Assembly: GCA_003670925.1 (NCBI GenBank)
Contig: QWQG01000160.1
Location: 1 to 36,618, forward strand
Source: Planctomycetota bacterium
GTDB taxonomy: Bacteria; Planctomycetota; Planctomycetia; Planctomycetales; Planctomycetaceae
DNA: 36,618 nt
Direction of reading: 5' to 3'
The position numbers and the translations under genes were made by a program. Positions 18,801-27,295 of this stretch are shown in pieces. Within the stretch, counting starts at the first letter, position 1, and the number at the start of each line of letters is the position of its first letter. Below the pieces are notes generated by a model. That model did not search any database, was not told the origin of the DNA, and was given only the letters and a program-made list of their open reading frames with translations.

Positions 18801-19898
18801 ATGAGATATTTCAAGTCCCTGAGTCTAATAATCGCCAGCGTCATCATGACGTGCAGCATTGTCTCGACTATCGTCGAAGCTGCGGTTGTCTCGTTTCGGG
18901 CCGACGATGCTGTTGGTAGAAACGCGGCCGTCGTCTCAGCTGCGTTTGGCCGGATGCCGGTGACGCAACTCAAAGATCGACTGCAGCATTGGCTGACACT
19001 TTCGCGTACAGATGAAGCCATCTCGACGCAGGCGATGGAACTTTGGTCTGACTACGCTCAGGTTGACGGACTGACTGCCGAACAGACGCTCGACCGTTTA
19101 ATTGATTCATTGGCGATCGCTGACAAGTCGGTGCAGCAGCTTGTCGATTCATGCCGCTCGACGGGGACCCGCAGGTCACTTGACTACGAAGGGACGCGTT
19201 CCGACGCGTTCTTCAGGGACCATGTGACTTTATATCACGCGCGCTGGTTGACACAGCATCGTTTTTATGACGAAGCTATTTTAATGTTGGAGGCGCTCAA
19301 TCCGGAAAACGTCGTTGATCCGGCTAGTCTGTTTTTCTATCGGGCAGTTTGCCGGCTGCGGTTGCTCAAGTCGGCAGATGCTGGCGATGACATCACGTTG
19401 CTGCTCAATCATACGTTAGATGTTCCATCGCGTTTTCGAGCGGTGGCTGAGATGATGAAGGAAGAAGCTCAAGTGGCGACGGAGGGGCTGTCGCAGGTAG
19501 CGCGACTCATGTCTGATGTGCAGCGTCGACTGGATCTGGGTAAGTCTGATGATCCCGTGCAGAAACGCGAAGACGAAGTGGTTGCTGCTCTGGACAAGTT
19601 GTTAGAGGAAATGGAACAGCAAAAACAAAAGCAGCAACAAGCTGCAGATGGAAATGGCGAGGGGCAGCAGAATCAGCAGAATCAGCCGGGTCAGCAAGGA
19701 GCAACTCAGGGTGCGATCAAAGGATCGGCGGCTGAAGGCGAAGCCGATCGCAAGGAGCTGAACGAGAGTGGGAACTGGGGGATGCTCGACAAACAGGCCG
19801 AAACCAAAGCACGAGAACTTATTCGACAACAGTTTCCCCCGAATTTCCTTGACGCCATCAGCCGTTATACTCGCCGCATCGCCGAACAGAAGAAGTAG
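18801..19898 (+). CDS. Exported hypothetical protein with Q-rich linker
   Basis: A 365-aa protein not recognised by name. A signal peptide (about residues 1-27) is followed by a helical, TPR-like region (about 45-215, e.g. HARWLTQHRFYDEAILMLEAL and FFYRAVCRLRLLKSADAGDD). A coiled-coil and Gln-rich stretch spans about 255-310 (EEMEQQKQKQQQAADGN and further Q/N/G). The C-terminal motif ELIRQQFPPNFLDAISRYTRR resembles ends seen in planctomycete proteins near MoxR/BatA-type or peptidase clusters; that is from memory and unproven. It is the first gene of the four-gene protease operon, 20 nt before the next gene, and may be its periplasmic adaptor or substrate. Confidence 0.75.
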   Translation: MRYFKSLSLIIASVIMTCSIVSTIVEAAVVSFRADDAVGRNAAVVSAAFGRMPVTQLKDRLQHWLTLSRTDEAISTQAMELWSDYAQVDGLTAEQTLDRLIDSLAIADKSVQQLVDSCRSTGTRRSLDYEGTRSDAFFRDHVTLYHARWLTQHRFYDEAILMLEALNPENVVDPASLFFYRAVCRLRLLKSADAGDDITLLLNHTLDVPSRFRAVAEMMKEEAQVATEGLSQVARLMSDVQRRLDLGKSDDPVQKREDEVVAALDKLLEEMEQQKQKQQQAADGNGEGQQNQQNQPGQQGATQGAIKGSAAEGEADRKELNESGNWGMLDKQAETKARELIRQQFPPNFLDAISRYTRRIAEQKK

Positions 19899-19918
19899 CC
19901 GCCCAAAGAAAGTGAATC

Positions 19919-21163
19919 ATGCTCATCCTAACGCTTTTCGCAGTCCTGCTTGCGCCCTCTGACGCGAAAATCTCGATGCTGAACGGGCAGACACACGGCG
20001 GAGCACTGTCGGCCATTTCAGCGGCTGATGTTGAGATCACGGAAAACGGTGCGTTGTTCAAGTTGCCGCTTGAAGATGTCATGGCGATCGAATTTCCCCA
20101 GATCGCTCCAGTTGCCTCAGTTGAATCACAGATGCTGTTTTTTTTCGATGGGAGCCAGTTACATGGCAGCTCGATCGCGCGTACGGCAAAGTCGCTGACC
20201 GCCCAGACCGTCTTGTGCGGTGCCATTGACGCGAACGTCGATGCGATCCATGCGGTGAGGCTGCAGGCTGATAATCCTTCGTACACTCAACAGTGGAACA
20301 CATTTTTGAAACGCAATTCAGAAAAAGATAATCTCGTCGTGGCGAAGCGTGACGGCTCGGGACTCGATTTTCTGGCAGGGATTGTAAGTAAGGTAACCTC
20401 CGAGAATGTCGAATTTTTGTTGGATGGTGAAACGATTTCCGTGCCGGCTGAACGAGTCTACGGAATTGTGTTCGGTCGTCTACCAGGATCGCAGACAGGC
20501 ACAGCTGGGCCAGACGTTTCAATTCAGCTGACGAGCATCGCGGGTGATGTGTGCAACGCGAAAACAATGATCCTAGAAGGCGATCAATTGAAGGCTGAAT
20601 CCGCTTGGGGACAGATGGTGTCCGTTCCTTTCAATCAACTGCAGAAGATCGATCTCAGCAGCGGACGAATTCAATTCTTAGCCGAAATGCCGGCCTTGGT
20701 AGAACGCTTTGACGGGATCGATCCAGCAAACAGCCTTTTCGCCGGATTGATTCCCCCTGACCAGCAGAAATTATTGTTTGGGCCGCAGCGAAACATGACG
20801 ATCGAACGACAATCCAAATTGCGACTTCGGGGTCGTGAATTTGCCAGAGGGTTGTGTATCCATTCGCGTTCTGAACTGCAGTGGGAGCTTAAAAAACAAT
20901 TTTCAGCCATGGACTGCGTAGTCGGTGTCGATGACGAAGTGGCGTTCAATGGATCGCACGCGGTATTGTTGAAGATCATGGGCGACGACAATGTACTCTT
21001 CGAAAAACTGATCGCGACAAGTGACGATCCTTTGCCATTGCGATTAGCGTTGGATGGTGTGTCGAAGCTGACAATCCTTGTCGATTTTGGAGACGGAAGT
21101 AGCGTGTGCGACTGGCTGGACATTGCAGACGCACGCTTGGTAATTGCGAGGGAAAAGCCGTGA
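19919..21163 (+). CDS. Exported four-repeat beta protein with C-terminal NPCBM domain
   Basis: A 414-aa protein with a short signal peptide (about residues 1-16). Four related beta repeats of about 45-50 residues lie at 15-62, 69-117, 137-188 and 199-248. Each has a charged or polar opening, an 'L.G' turn, and a closing (V)xxI.FP/FG/RL/DL strand pair (e.g. LEDVMAIEFP, AERVYGIVFG, FNQLQKIDLS). Residues about 296-412 match an NPCBM (novel putative carbohydrate-binding module) domain: FARGLCIHSRSEL, FSAMDCVVGVDDEV, KLTILVDFGDG, CDWLDIADARLV. It overlaps the downstream protease start by 4 nt (GTGA), so translation is probably coupled. A carbohydrate-binding scaffold for the protease pair is my inference. 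Confidence 0.8.
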   Translation: MLILTLFAVLLAPSDAKISMLNGQTHGGALSAISAADVEITENGALFKLPLEDVMAIEFPQIAPVASVESQMLFFFDGSQLHGSSIARTAKSLTAQTVLCGAIDANVDAIHAVRLQADNPSYTQQWNTFLKRNSEKDNLVVAKRDGSGLDFLAGIVSKVTSENVEFLLDGETISVPAERVYGIVFGRLPGSQTGTAGPDVSIQLTSIAGDVCNAKTMILEGDQLKAESAWGQMVSVPFNQLQKIDLSSGRIQFLAEMPALVERFDGIDPANSLFAGLIPPDQQKLLFGPQRNMTIERQSKLRLRGREFARGLCIHSRSELQWELKKQFSAMDCVVGVDDEVAFNGSHAVLLKIMGDDNVLFEKLIATSDDPLPLRLALDGVSKLTILVDFGDGSSVCDWLDIADARLVIAREKP

Positions 21164-23055
21164 ATCATGTCAATGTTCGTCCTTTCTGGCAGAACGGACT
21201 TCCACTAAAGGCGGATCATTCCGCTCCGGCACGGGGAAATTATTGTGAGGTCATCCAGCCAAGTTCCTTGAGATCGCAGTTGGGCGCAAATTTCCGCCAG
21301 GCAAGTAAAATCAACTTGTGGCTGCAATTCATCCTGACCGCCCTCACAATGGCGGCCATCGCCGTTCCGACTGTTGCTCAACAAACCGTTGTTGAACGCG
21401 AAACGGCGCGCGTCGAAACACTGCGCAAAATTTCACCGAGCATCGTGTGTGTAATGGACCCGAAGGGCCAGGGTGGTGGTTCTGGCGTTCTCATTTCAGC
21501 GGATGGTTACGCCATCACGAACTACCACGTAACGTCGGGGTGCGGAACGTTTATGAAATGTGGTCTCAGTGACGGTAAGCTGTACGATGCGGTGATTGTT
21601 GGAATCGATCCCACGGGTGATATTGCGCTCATTCAGCTTCAGGGCCGCACGGATTTCTCGTTTGCAATCCCTGGAGACAGCGATCAGGTGCAAGTCGGTG
21701 ATGAAGTCATGGCACTCGGAAATCCGTTCCTGCTGGCAAGCGATTTTACTCCGACTGTCACATATGGAATCGTCAGCGGAGTGCGGCGTTATCAATACCC
21801 GGCCAACACGTTTCTGGAATATACCGATTGCATTCAGATTGATGCGTCAATCAATCCTGGAAATTCAGGCGGCCCGTTATTTGATATTGAAGGCCGTTGG
21901 ATCGGAATCAATGGCCGTGCGTCATTTGAAAAACGCGGGCGAGTTAACTCGGGAGCGGCATATGCCATTTCTGTGAATCAGATTCAGAAGTTTATCGGTC
22001 ATCTCAAGTGTGGTCTAATTGTGGATCACGGGGTTGCTGAATTTACCGTTGCAACATCGGACGCCGGTGAAGTCACGGTGGCTCAAGTGTCTGCCCTATC
22101 AGATGCGTATCGGCGAGGTCTGCGACCGGGTACCCAAGTGTTGTCATTTGCCGGGCGATTGTTGACGTCTGCCAATGATTTTCAGAACGTGCTGGGTATT
22201 TTTCCAGAAGGCACACGCCTGCCGCTGACATGGCGTGATCGTGACGGACTGCATGCAGGAACCATTCGTTTGCGTCCGCTGCATGCATTTCAGAAAGCAC
22301 CTGAGCTACCGGAAGAACGCCGGCAACGACCTCCGCAGGATCCAGAACAACAGGACAGCGAAGGGCACCTGCTCGACACAACTGCCGATGAAGTTCCGGA
22401 AGCACTCCAAAGCCTATTTGTGGCCCGCGACGGCTTCTGCAATTATTACTTCAACGAGATGCAAAGACTGCGTGTGCTCACTGCTCTGAAGGAACGCATG
22501 GCTTCCAACGGCGATCCAAAACCAGTGTGGGGCGTCACATTCACCTCTGATCCCGGATCGCAACTGGCGGGCGAACTCACAATTGCCGCATCTGCTGTGG
22601 GTATGAATCTAAATAACCGGCCATTCCTGCAGAGTACGACCGATCCGCAGATTGACGAAGAATCACCTCAATTGCCCGGTTTGCTCATCGCCATGAATCA
22701 AGTGCGCCGTCTGCTCAGCTGTGACGTGGCTGAGTTTACAGAACAGCAGGCTGCAGGTCGCACTTTTCATCTGCCGTTAAAAAAAGACGTGGATGTGTTG
22801 CTGACGCGTGAAGGTGTTCGCACGTGCCGGTGGTACTTTGACGAAAGCTCGCCACTGCCGGTTGCCGTCGATCTCGAATACGCACAGGGAATCGACGACG
22901 TACGCCTGTTGTTCGCTGACTGGGCGGATCGGAATGGAGTCGTATTTCCGGGGCGGATTGGACTGATCTCCGGCATCCAAGAAGACGTGCGATGGCTGAA
23001 CATCGACAACGTGACGGTCAACAAATCAGCAGCCCCTGAAAAGACAAAACCATGA
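21160..23055 (+). CDS. Membrane-anchored trypsin-like serine protease with PDZ domain (S1C/HtrA-like)
   Basis: A 631-aa protein from the GTG at 21160, which overlaps the previous stop (GTGA) and has GAGGGAAA just upstream; a longer frame from the ATG at 21106 is less likely. One N-terminal hydrophobic segment (about residues 52-74) is a signal anchor or long signal peptide, placing the enzyme in the periplasm. The trypsin-like triad is intact: His123 in NYHVTSG, Asp154 in DPTGDIALI and Ser236 in NPGNSGGPLFD. A PDZ-like domain follows (about 295-375, LSDAYRRGLRPGTQVLSFAG). Residues 400-631 form a domain I do not recognise. It is coupled by ATGA to a homologous gene that lacks the catalytic serine. 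Confidence 0.9.
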   Translation: MNHVNVRPFWQNGLPLKADHSAPARGNYCEVIQPSSLRSQLGANFRQASKINLWLQFILTALTMAAIAVPTVAQQTVVERETARVETLRKISPSIVCVMDPKGQGGGSGVLISADGYAITNYHVTSGCGTFMKCGLSDGKLYDAVIVGIDPTGDIALIQLQGRTDFSFAIPGDSDQVQVGDEVMALGNPFLLASDFTPTVTYGIVSGVRRYQYPANTFLEYTDCIQIDASINPGNSGGPLFDIEGRWIGINGRASFEKRGRVNSGAAYAISVNQIQKFIGHLKCGLIVDHGVAEFTVATSDAGEVTVAQVSALSDAYRRGLRPGTQVLSFAGRLLTSANDFQNVLGIFPEGTRLPLTWRDRDGLHAGTIRLRPLHAFQKAPELPEERRQRPPQDPEQQDSEGHLLDTTADEVPEALQSLFVARDGFCNYYFNEMQRLRVLTALKERMASNGDPKPVWGVTFTSDPGSQLAGELTIAASAVGMNLNNRPFLQSTTDPQIDEESPQLPGLLIAMNQVRRLLSCDVAEFTEQQAAGRTFHLPLKKDVDVLLTREGVRTCRWYFDESSPLPVAVDLEYAQGIDDVRLLFADWADRNGVVFPGRIGLISGIQEDVRWLNIDNVTVNKSAAPEKTKP

Positions 23056-24110
23056 GCATGTGTGTCACTCGTCCTTTCAAACGCGTATGCTGGAAGGCTC
23101 TGATTCTGACGCTGTTGTTCGCGTCCGATAGGTGCTGTGCGTCACAGTCAGACTTTCGGGCAACAGCCGAAGTCCTGAGGTCACAGCAGCAGACGATTGT
23201 CAAGTTGTTCGGTGCGGGAGGCGGCAGTCTAGATTCGTATGGAACAGGAACTTTGGTTTCGGGTGACGGGCATGTTGTAACGGTCTGGAATCATCTGATC
23301 AGTACCGGATATCTCACAGCGATTACAGCGGATGGTCGAAAATTTAGTGTCGATGTCGTCGGCACCAGTGCAGAGTATGATCTGGCACTCTTGAAACTCC
23401 GATCAGAACCCGGCGATTCATTCGCGCACATCGATCTGACTAAGGCAAGTAATCCCGATCCCGGGACGCCGGTACTTGCCTTCAGCAACATGTTTCACGT
23501 GGCGACAGGTAACGAGCCCGTATCGCTGGTGCATGGTGTCATCGCGGCGAAAATCCCCCTAGAAGCAACTCAAGGACGCTGGACGTTCCCGCTCAAATCC
23601 CCCGTCTGGCTGGTCGATGCCATTACGAACAATTCTGGTGCTGCCGGAGGCCTGCTGACTGACACCGCAGGTATCCCAATTGGCCTGATTGGTCGAGAAA
23701 TTCGGCATAGTGCCAGCCGCACATGGGTCAATTATGCGGTTCCGCTGACGACCCTGAAGCCCGTAATTGAAACACTGTTGTCCGGCAAGAAACTGGATTC
23801 AACTCCGAAAGACGCGGCCGCAAAAGTTCCCGTGATTTCTGATCAAGAGCTCACAGCACGTTTTGGTCTGACCATGTTGCCAAATGTCGTCGAACGAACT
23901 CCGGCATGGATCGATACTGTGGCAAAGAATTCAATCGCCGCGAAATGCGGCCTCCAACGCGGCGACCTGATTGTGTTGGTGAATGACGCCGTCATCACCA
24001 GCGTTACGGATTTTCAGCAGCAGATTGCCGCGTTTCGCAGCGGCGAACGAGTGGCGCTCACGATCAACCGCGACCAACAATTGCTGCCCCTAGATTTGCA
24101 GATTCCGTAA
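23052..24110 (+). CDS. Trypsin-like/PDZ pseudoprotease (catalytic Ser replaced by Ala)
   Basis: A 352-aa paralogue of the upstream protease. It has a signal peptide (about residues 1-30), a trypsin-like domain and a C-terminal PDZ (about 265-352, KCGLQRGDLIVLVNDAVI). His81 (VWNHLIS) and Asp110 (SAEYDLALL) are kept. The nucleophile loop reads NNSGAAGGLLTDTAG; aligned without gaps to the upstream INPGNSGGPLFDIEG, the catalytic serine is Ala198 (codon GCC), the preceding Asn is Ala and the Pro is Leu. A shifted serine (Ser195) exists but is out of register. The gene therefore probably encodes an inactive partner, regulator or adaptor. The start ATG overlaps the upstream TGA. Confidence 0.9.
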   Translation: MSMCVTRPFKRVCWKALILTLLFASDRCCASQSDFRATAEVLRSQQQTIVKLFGAGGGSLDSYGTGTLVSGDGHVVTVWNHLISTGYLTAITADGRKFSVDVVGTSAEYDLALLKLRSEPGDSFAHIDLTKASNPDPGTPVLAFSNMFHVATGNEPVSLVHGVIAAKIPLEATQGRWTFPLKSPVWLVDAITNNSGAAGGLLTDTAGIPIGLIGREIRHSASRTWVNYAVPLTTLKPVIETLLSGKKLDSTPKDAAAKVPVISDQELTARFGLTMLPNVVERTPAWIDTVAKNSIAAKCGLQRGDLIVLVNDAVITSVTDFQQQIAAFRSGERVALTINRDQQLLPLDLQIP

Positions 24111-24310
24111 ATCAAGCTGTGAGCGGTGTCGCGGCAGCCCACCCAAACATGACCGTTGTTGGACCTTGGCTAATTTTGCATCTTGTCATTTTTGTGCGCG
24201 ACATGCTTCGCCACGCGCAACTGCTTGACTCCGTTTCGAGACACAACGGTCCCGGATATGGCCACACCACAAGTGGTCCACTGTCTCAGCCATTGTAGAC
24301 CAGTCGTGCA

Positions 24311-25246
24311 TTATTCTTCGTATCGAATCTGACTCCAATCTTGCGACAGTCTGCATAGTTGATCAATGACGTCGATGTCTTCGCTGCACGCCACGATGCC
24401 GGGATAGCGGAGCATTCCGGCACGCGCGTCCATCCACAGATCACGATAATGCACAGGCTGGCGATTGTGGACCCAGACGGCGTCTCCGCCACGAACTCGC
24501 GCGATGTGCATCGCGACGGGAAAGTCATAAATGTTCGGCGAGTGAATAAGTGAACCAGTGTACTCACCTGTCGCCATGAACGGATAAATGCTGCCCGGCA
24601 TTTCGTCCGACGTGTGACCGGCCAGATTACGACCGCGAACAAGGAGTTGATCGACTTCACGCGCGCGTTCAATGTCGCGCTGCTGAAAGCCGATGAGATA
24701 GACTCCTGGACCGGTGTTTGTGCGCCGCGGCGTAAGATCCGGCAGCGCATCTAGCACATCTCGAGCCGTGTGTGATGGATCATCCGGACCGCAGACGATA
24801 CGTTCCGGAGTGACTTCGACCCATGTTCCATGTTCGCCCATTTCGGGGGCAAACACGAGTGAATAGTGCGGTGTTACATCGTCGTGGAGATGCACGATGA
24901 TGGAATAGCCATTGCCGGTTTTGTCGCGATACTGTTTCGTTCCGTCAATCGGATCAATCGAAATTGCGAGACGACTGTCCGTTGCAAAGTGGGCCATGTC
25001 GCCTGTCGTTTCTTCGCCTTCAATGCGACATGATCGCAGGACGGGGTCTGCATCTCGGAGTGCGGCAACCAGCAGTTCCTGGACCGACAGATCCGCGAGG
25101 GTCAAGGCATCGGTGTTGGCGTTCCCCGACGACTTGCCGTCCACCGCAATGTTAAACTGTCGGAGTCGTTTTGCCACAGCTCCGCTCCAGCGAACTACGG
25201 GAGGTAAAGCTTGTTGCAGAGCCTGAATGATTTGTGGGAGGTGCAT
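24311..25246 (-). CDS. Inositol-monophosphatase/CysQ-family phosphatase
   Basis: A 311-aa metal-dependent phosphatase of the inositol monophosphatase superfamily. EGEETTG (Glu78/Glu79) and SIDPIDGTKQYRD (Asp98, Asp101) are the two Mg-binding signatures; a later YDFPVAMHIARVRGGDAVW replaces the usual WDxAAG region and keeps an aspartate. The substrate could be 3'-phosphoadenosine phosphates (CysQ-like), inositol or sugar phosphates, or a cofactor intermediate; the sequence does not decide. It starts 5 nt after the ATP-grasp stop, so the two are co-transcribed and probably share a pathway with Mch. No strong ribosome site precedes the ATG at 25246, in keeping with coupling. Confidence 0.86.
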   Translation of the reverse strand: MHLPQIIQALQQALPPVVRWSGAVAKRLRQFNIAVDGKSSGNANTDALTLADLSVQELLVAALRDADPVLRSCRIEGEETTGDMAHFATDSRLAISIDPIDGTKQYRDKTGNGYSIIVHLHDDVTPHYSLVFAPEMGEHGTWVEVTPERIVCGPDDPSHTARDVLDALPDLTPRRTNTGPGVYLIGFQQRDIERAREVDQLLVRGRNLAGHTSDEMPGSIYPFMATGEYTGSLIHSPNIYDFPVAMHIARVRGGDAVWVHNRQPVHYRDLWMDARAGMLRYPGIVACSEDIDVIDQLCRLSQDWSQIRYEE

Positions 25247-25251
25247 TGTTT

Positions 25252-26130
25252 TTACTGCTTAAGTTCAAGCCATTCAAACAGACGCGTGGGAACGTTGTTG
25301 TCACAAGTCTTCTGCAAACCGCGCCAACCAGGCACGGCGTTTACTTCGATCACGAGCGGCTCATTGTCGGCGTTGTACATCAGATCGACGCCGGCAAACA
25401 GGCTGCCTGTGATCTTTGCAGCTTGGCAAGCCAATCCAAGTTCACGGTCGGTTGGAACGTGGGCGATGCCGGTGCCCTGTTGCGAAATGTTGGCGCGGAA
25501 ATCGCCGGGTTTCGGGATACGTTTCATCGATCCGACAAGCTGGTCATCGAGCAGCAGGACTCGAATATCAAAACATGGCCCGGAGACAAACGCCTGCAGG
25601 TACAGCACGGCCCCGAGACGTTCGAGTGTACGAAACGCCCGCAGCGCGAGTTCCGGATCTGAGACGCGCATGATGCCGCGCCCCTCGGCTCCAAACAGCG
25701 GCTTGACAACGACGTCTCGTCCGAGCCTCTCAAACGCTTCGAGGGCTGTGTCAGAATTTTCGCAAACGATCGTAGCGGGCACGGGAATTCCAGCGAGCGC
25801 GAGACGCTGTGTGGTCAGGTATTTGTCGACGGCACATTCTAAGGCACGTGGGGAATTGATGACACGCACGCCGCAGGCTTCGAGTCCTGCCAACATGTCC
25901 ATCCGTGCCACTACCTGTTCGAGTGATCCGGGCGGCATCGTCCGCACCAGCACCACATCTAGATTTCGCAGATCGCGATCGCCACACGAGAAGTCGACGC
26001 GGCCCGTCTGGACTTTGGCCACGAACTGATTGAACAGCAGTGAATGCATGACGTGTCTCCGCGCCGTGCCGACACGGCATAACTCATTCACATACCAACT
26101 GTCTTGATTTCCAAAGACACCAATTCGCAT
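25252..26130 (-). CDS. RimK-like ATP-grasp ligase, likely H4MPT-pathway
   Basis: A 292-aa ATP-grasp ligase of the RimK group, which joins glutamate or other amino acids to a carboxylate using ATP. Visible features are the N-terminal Rossmann-like start MRIGVFGNQDSWYVNEL, Lys103 (VDKYLTTQ), the P-loop-like VVVKPLFGAEGRGI (Lys143), and the Mg-binding VDLMYNADNEPLVIEVNAVPGWRG (Asp249, Glu262, Asn264). Related RimK-like genes lie beside mch in tetrahydromethanopterin gene clusters and include MptN, which adds glutamate to H4MPT; that parallel supports a cofactor-tailoring role, but it is an inference from position. The ATG at 26130 has GGAAG 9 nt upstream. The next gene follows after 5 nt. Confidence 0.85.
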   Translation of the reverse strand: MRIGVFGNQDSWYVNELCRVGTARRHVMHSLLFNQFVAKVQTGRVDFSCGDRDLRNLDVVLVRTMPPGSLEQVVARMDMLAGLEACGVRVINSPRALECAVDKYLTTQRLALAGIPVPATIVCENSDTALEAFERLGRDVVVKPLFGAEGRGIMRVSDPELALRAFRTLERLGAVLYLQAFVSGPCFDIRVLLLDDQLVGSMKRIPKPGDFRANISQQGTGIAHVPTDRELGLACQAAKITGSLFAGVDLMYNADNEPLVIEVNAVPGWRGLQKTCDNNVPTRLFEWLELKQ

Positions 26131-26234
26131 TGAGAGACTTCCATGGTGTGCCGGCGCGGCCGCTTGTCACAGCCAAAAAGATTCAGAAACTAGGCAGTCG
26201 TGATGGTGTGGCAGCGAGGACGCCGCGCACGTGA

Positions 26235-27209
26235 TTAAGCCATTCCGAACGACTCTCGCAGTAGTTCCGGGTAGAGCGTTCCGGACCGAAACGAACGCCC
26301 AGTCAGGAGATTATGAAACACGACAACCGCCGGGCTGAACAATGCCGCGTCCATCGCATAGAAATCATGATTCGCAGCTTTAAACAGTGAGAGAAATGTC
26401 TGGCCGTATGACGCCGAAGAATTCGATGGTACTTTTGCGACGACAGCTTCGATTACAGCATCGGGGCAACGCACCCACAGATTGACCGTGGCTCCGTACA
26501 GGATCGAATCGTTCGTGCGGCCTATGCCCTGCAGATCGTTCTTTGCCACCGGAGGCAAAGGTGCGATTCCGGTGCCGCTGATAATGTTTTCCAAGGGGAA
26601 CTGCAACTCGTGTAACTTGTGCAGAGCTGTTTCAAGCGACCGCGCCACGACTTGGATGTTGCCCGCCTGCGATGCTGTCGGAGACACGGCCAGTGTCAAG
26701 CGACATGCTGCGGGCAACGACTCCCGGATCAAGTCTAACGCGGCTTGCGTCGGCAGTGACCCTGATTCGAGTACTCCCACAGCCAATCCTCCGTCCTCTG
26801 TCTGCGGCAAATGCTGGAAGATGTCTTCTTTGCGTACGACGGCACGCATCGGGCCGGAACCCATCGCAAAGAAATCAGCGGAAGCTATTTTCCAGCCCGC
26901 ATACTGGCTCATCAGACACGCAGCAACCGGATGATCTGTCCGTACGAAAACCTGCGGCACGTCTGGTAGTCGTGAGTCTGACGGAGTAATTTCTACCTCC
27001 GCCATACCCGAGACGCAGATTCTTGCCAGCAGCACACCTGCTTCCAGACCACCTTCGGATGTGACGCCAAAGTCTAGAATCTGGATTCCACCCTGTTCGT
27101 GAATTCCAATTCTCAGACTCACTGCTTGAGACTTGGCAAGCTCCGTTAAATGGGTGGCACGCTGATTGAGGTTAAGAATGGACAACTCGAACGGCTCCTG
27201 AAAGCTCAC
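26235..27209 (-). CDS. mch: Methenyltetrahydromethanopterin cyclohydrolase
   Basis: A 324-aa Mch, which interconverts 5,10-methenyl- and 5-formyl-H4MPT in the tetrahydromethanopterin C1 pathway (formaldehyde oxidation in bacteria). Family segments are LDFGVTSEGGLEAGVLLARI, FVRTDHPVAACLMSQYAGW and ADFFAMGSGPMRAVV, with length typical of the family. As drawn the gene begins at GTG (27209) without a clear ribosome site; a TTG at 27185 has AGGAG about 9 nt upstream and may be the true start, shortening the protein by eight residues. The mch-ligase gap of 104 nt allows co-transcription. No fae, mtdB or formyltransferase gene is visible in the window, so the rest of the pathway must lie elsewhere. 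Confidence 0.93.
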   Translation of the reverse strand: MSFQEPFELSILNLNQRATHLTELAKSQAVSLRIGIHEQGGIQILDFGVTSEGGLEAGVLLARICVSGMAEVEITPSDSRLPDVPQVFVRTDHPVAACLMSQYAGWKIASADFFAMGSGPMRAVVRKEDIFQHLPQTEDGGLAVGVLESGSLPTQAALDLIRESLPAACRLTLAVSPTASQAGNIQVVARSLETALHKLHELQFPLENIISGTGIAPLPPVAKNDLQGIGRTNDSILYGATVNLWVRCPDAVIEAVVAKVPSNSSASYGQTFLSLFKAANHDFYAMDAALFSPAVVVFHNLLTGRSFRSGTLYPELLRESFGMA

Positions 27210-27295
27210 GATTTAGTTACAGACAATTGTGAAGTATGGACCAGCCGCACCATTTGCTCAAATGAGCCATGAAACCCCCGGTTTTTCAAGTACGG

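Noticed and set aside
24111-24310. Possible terminator hairpins after the pseudoprotease gene
   Set aside because: Short 5-bp stems (GCGCG/CGCGC; CCAC/GTGG) without T-runs; not convincing.
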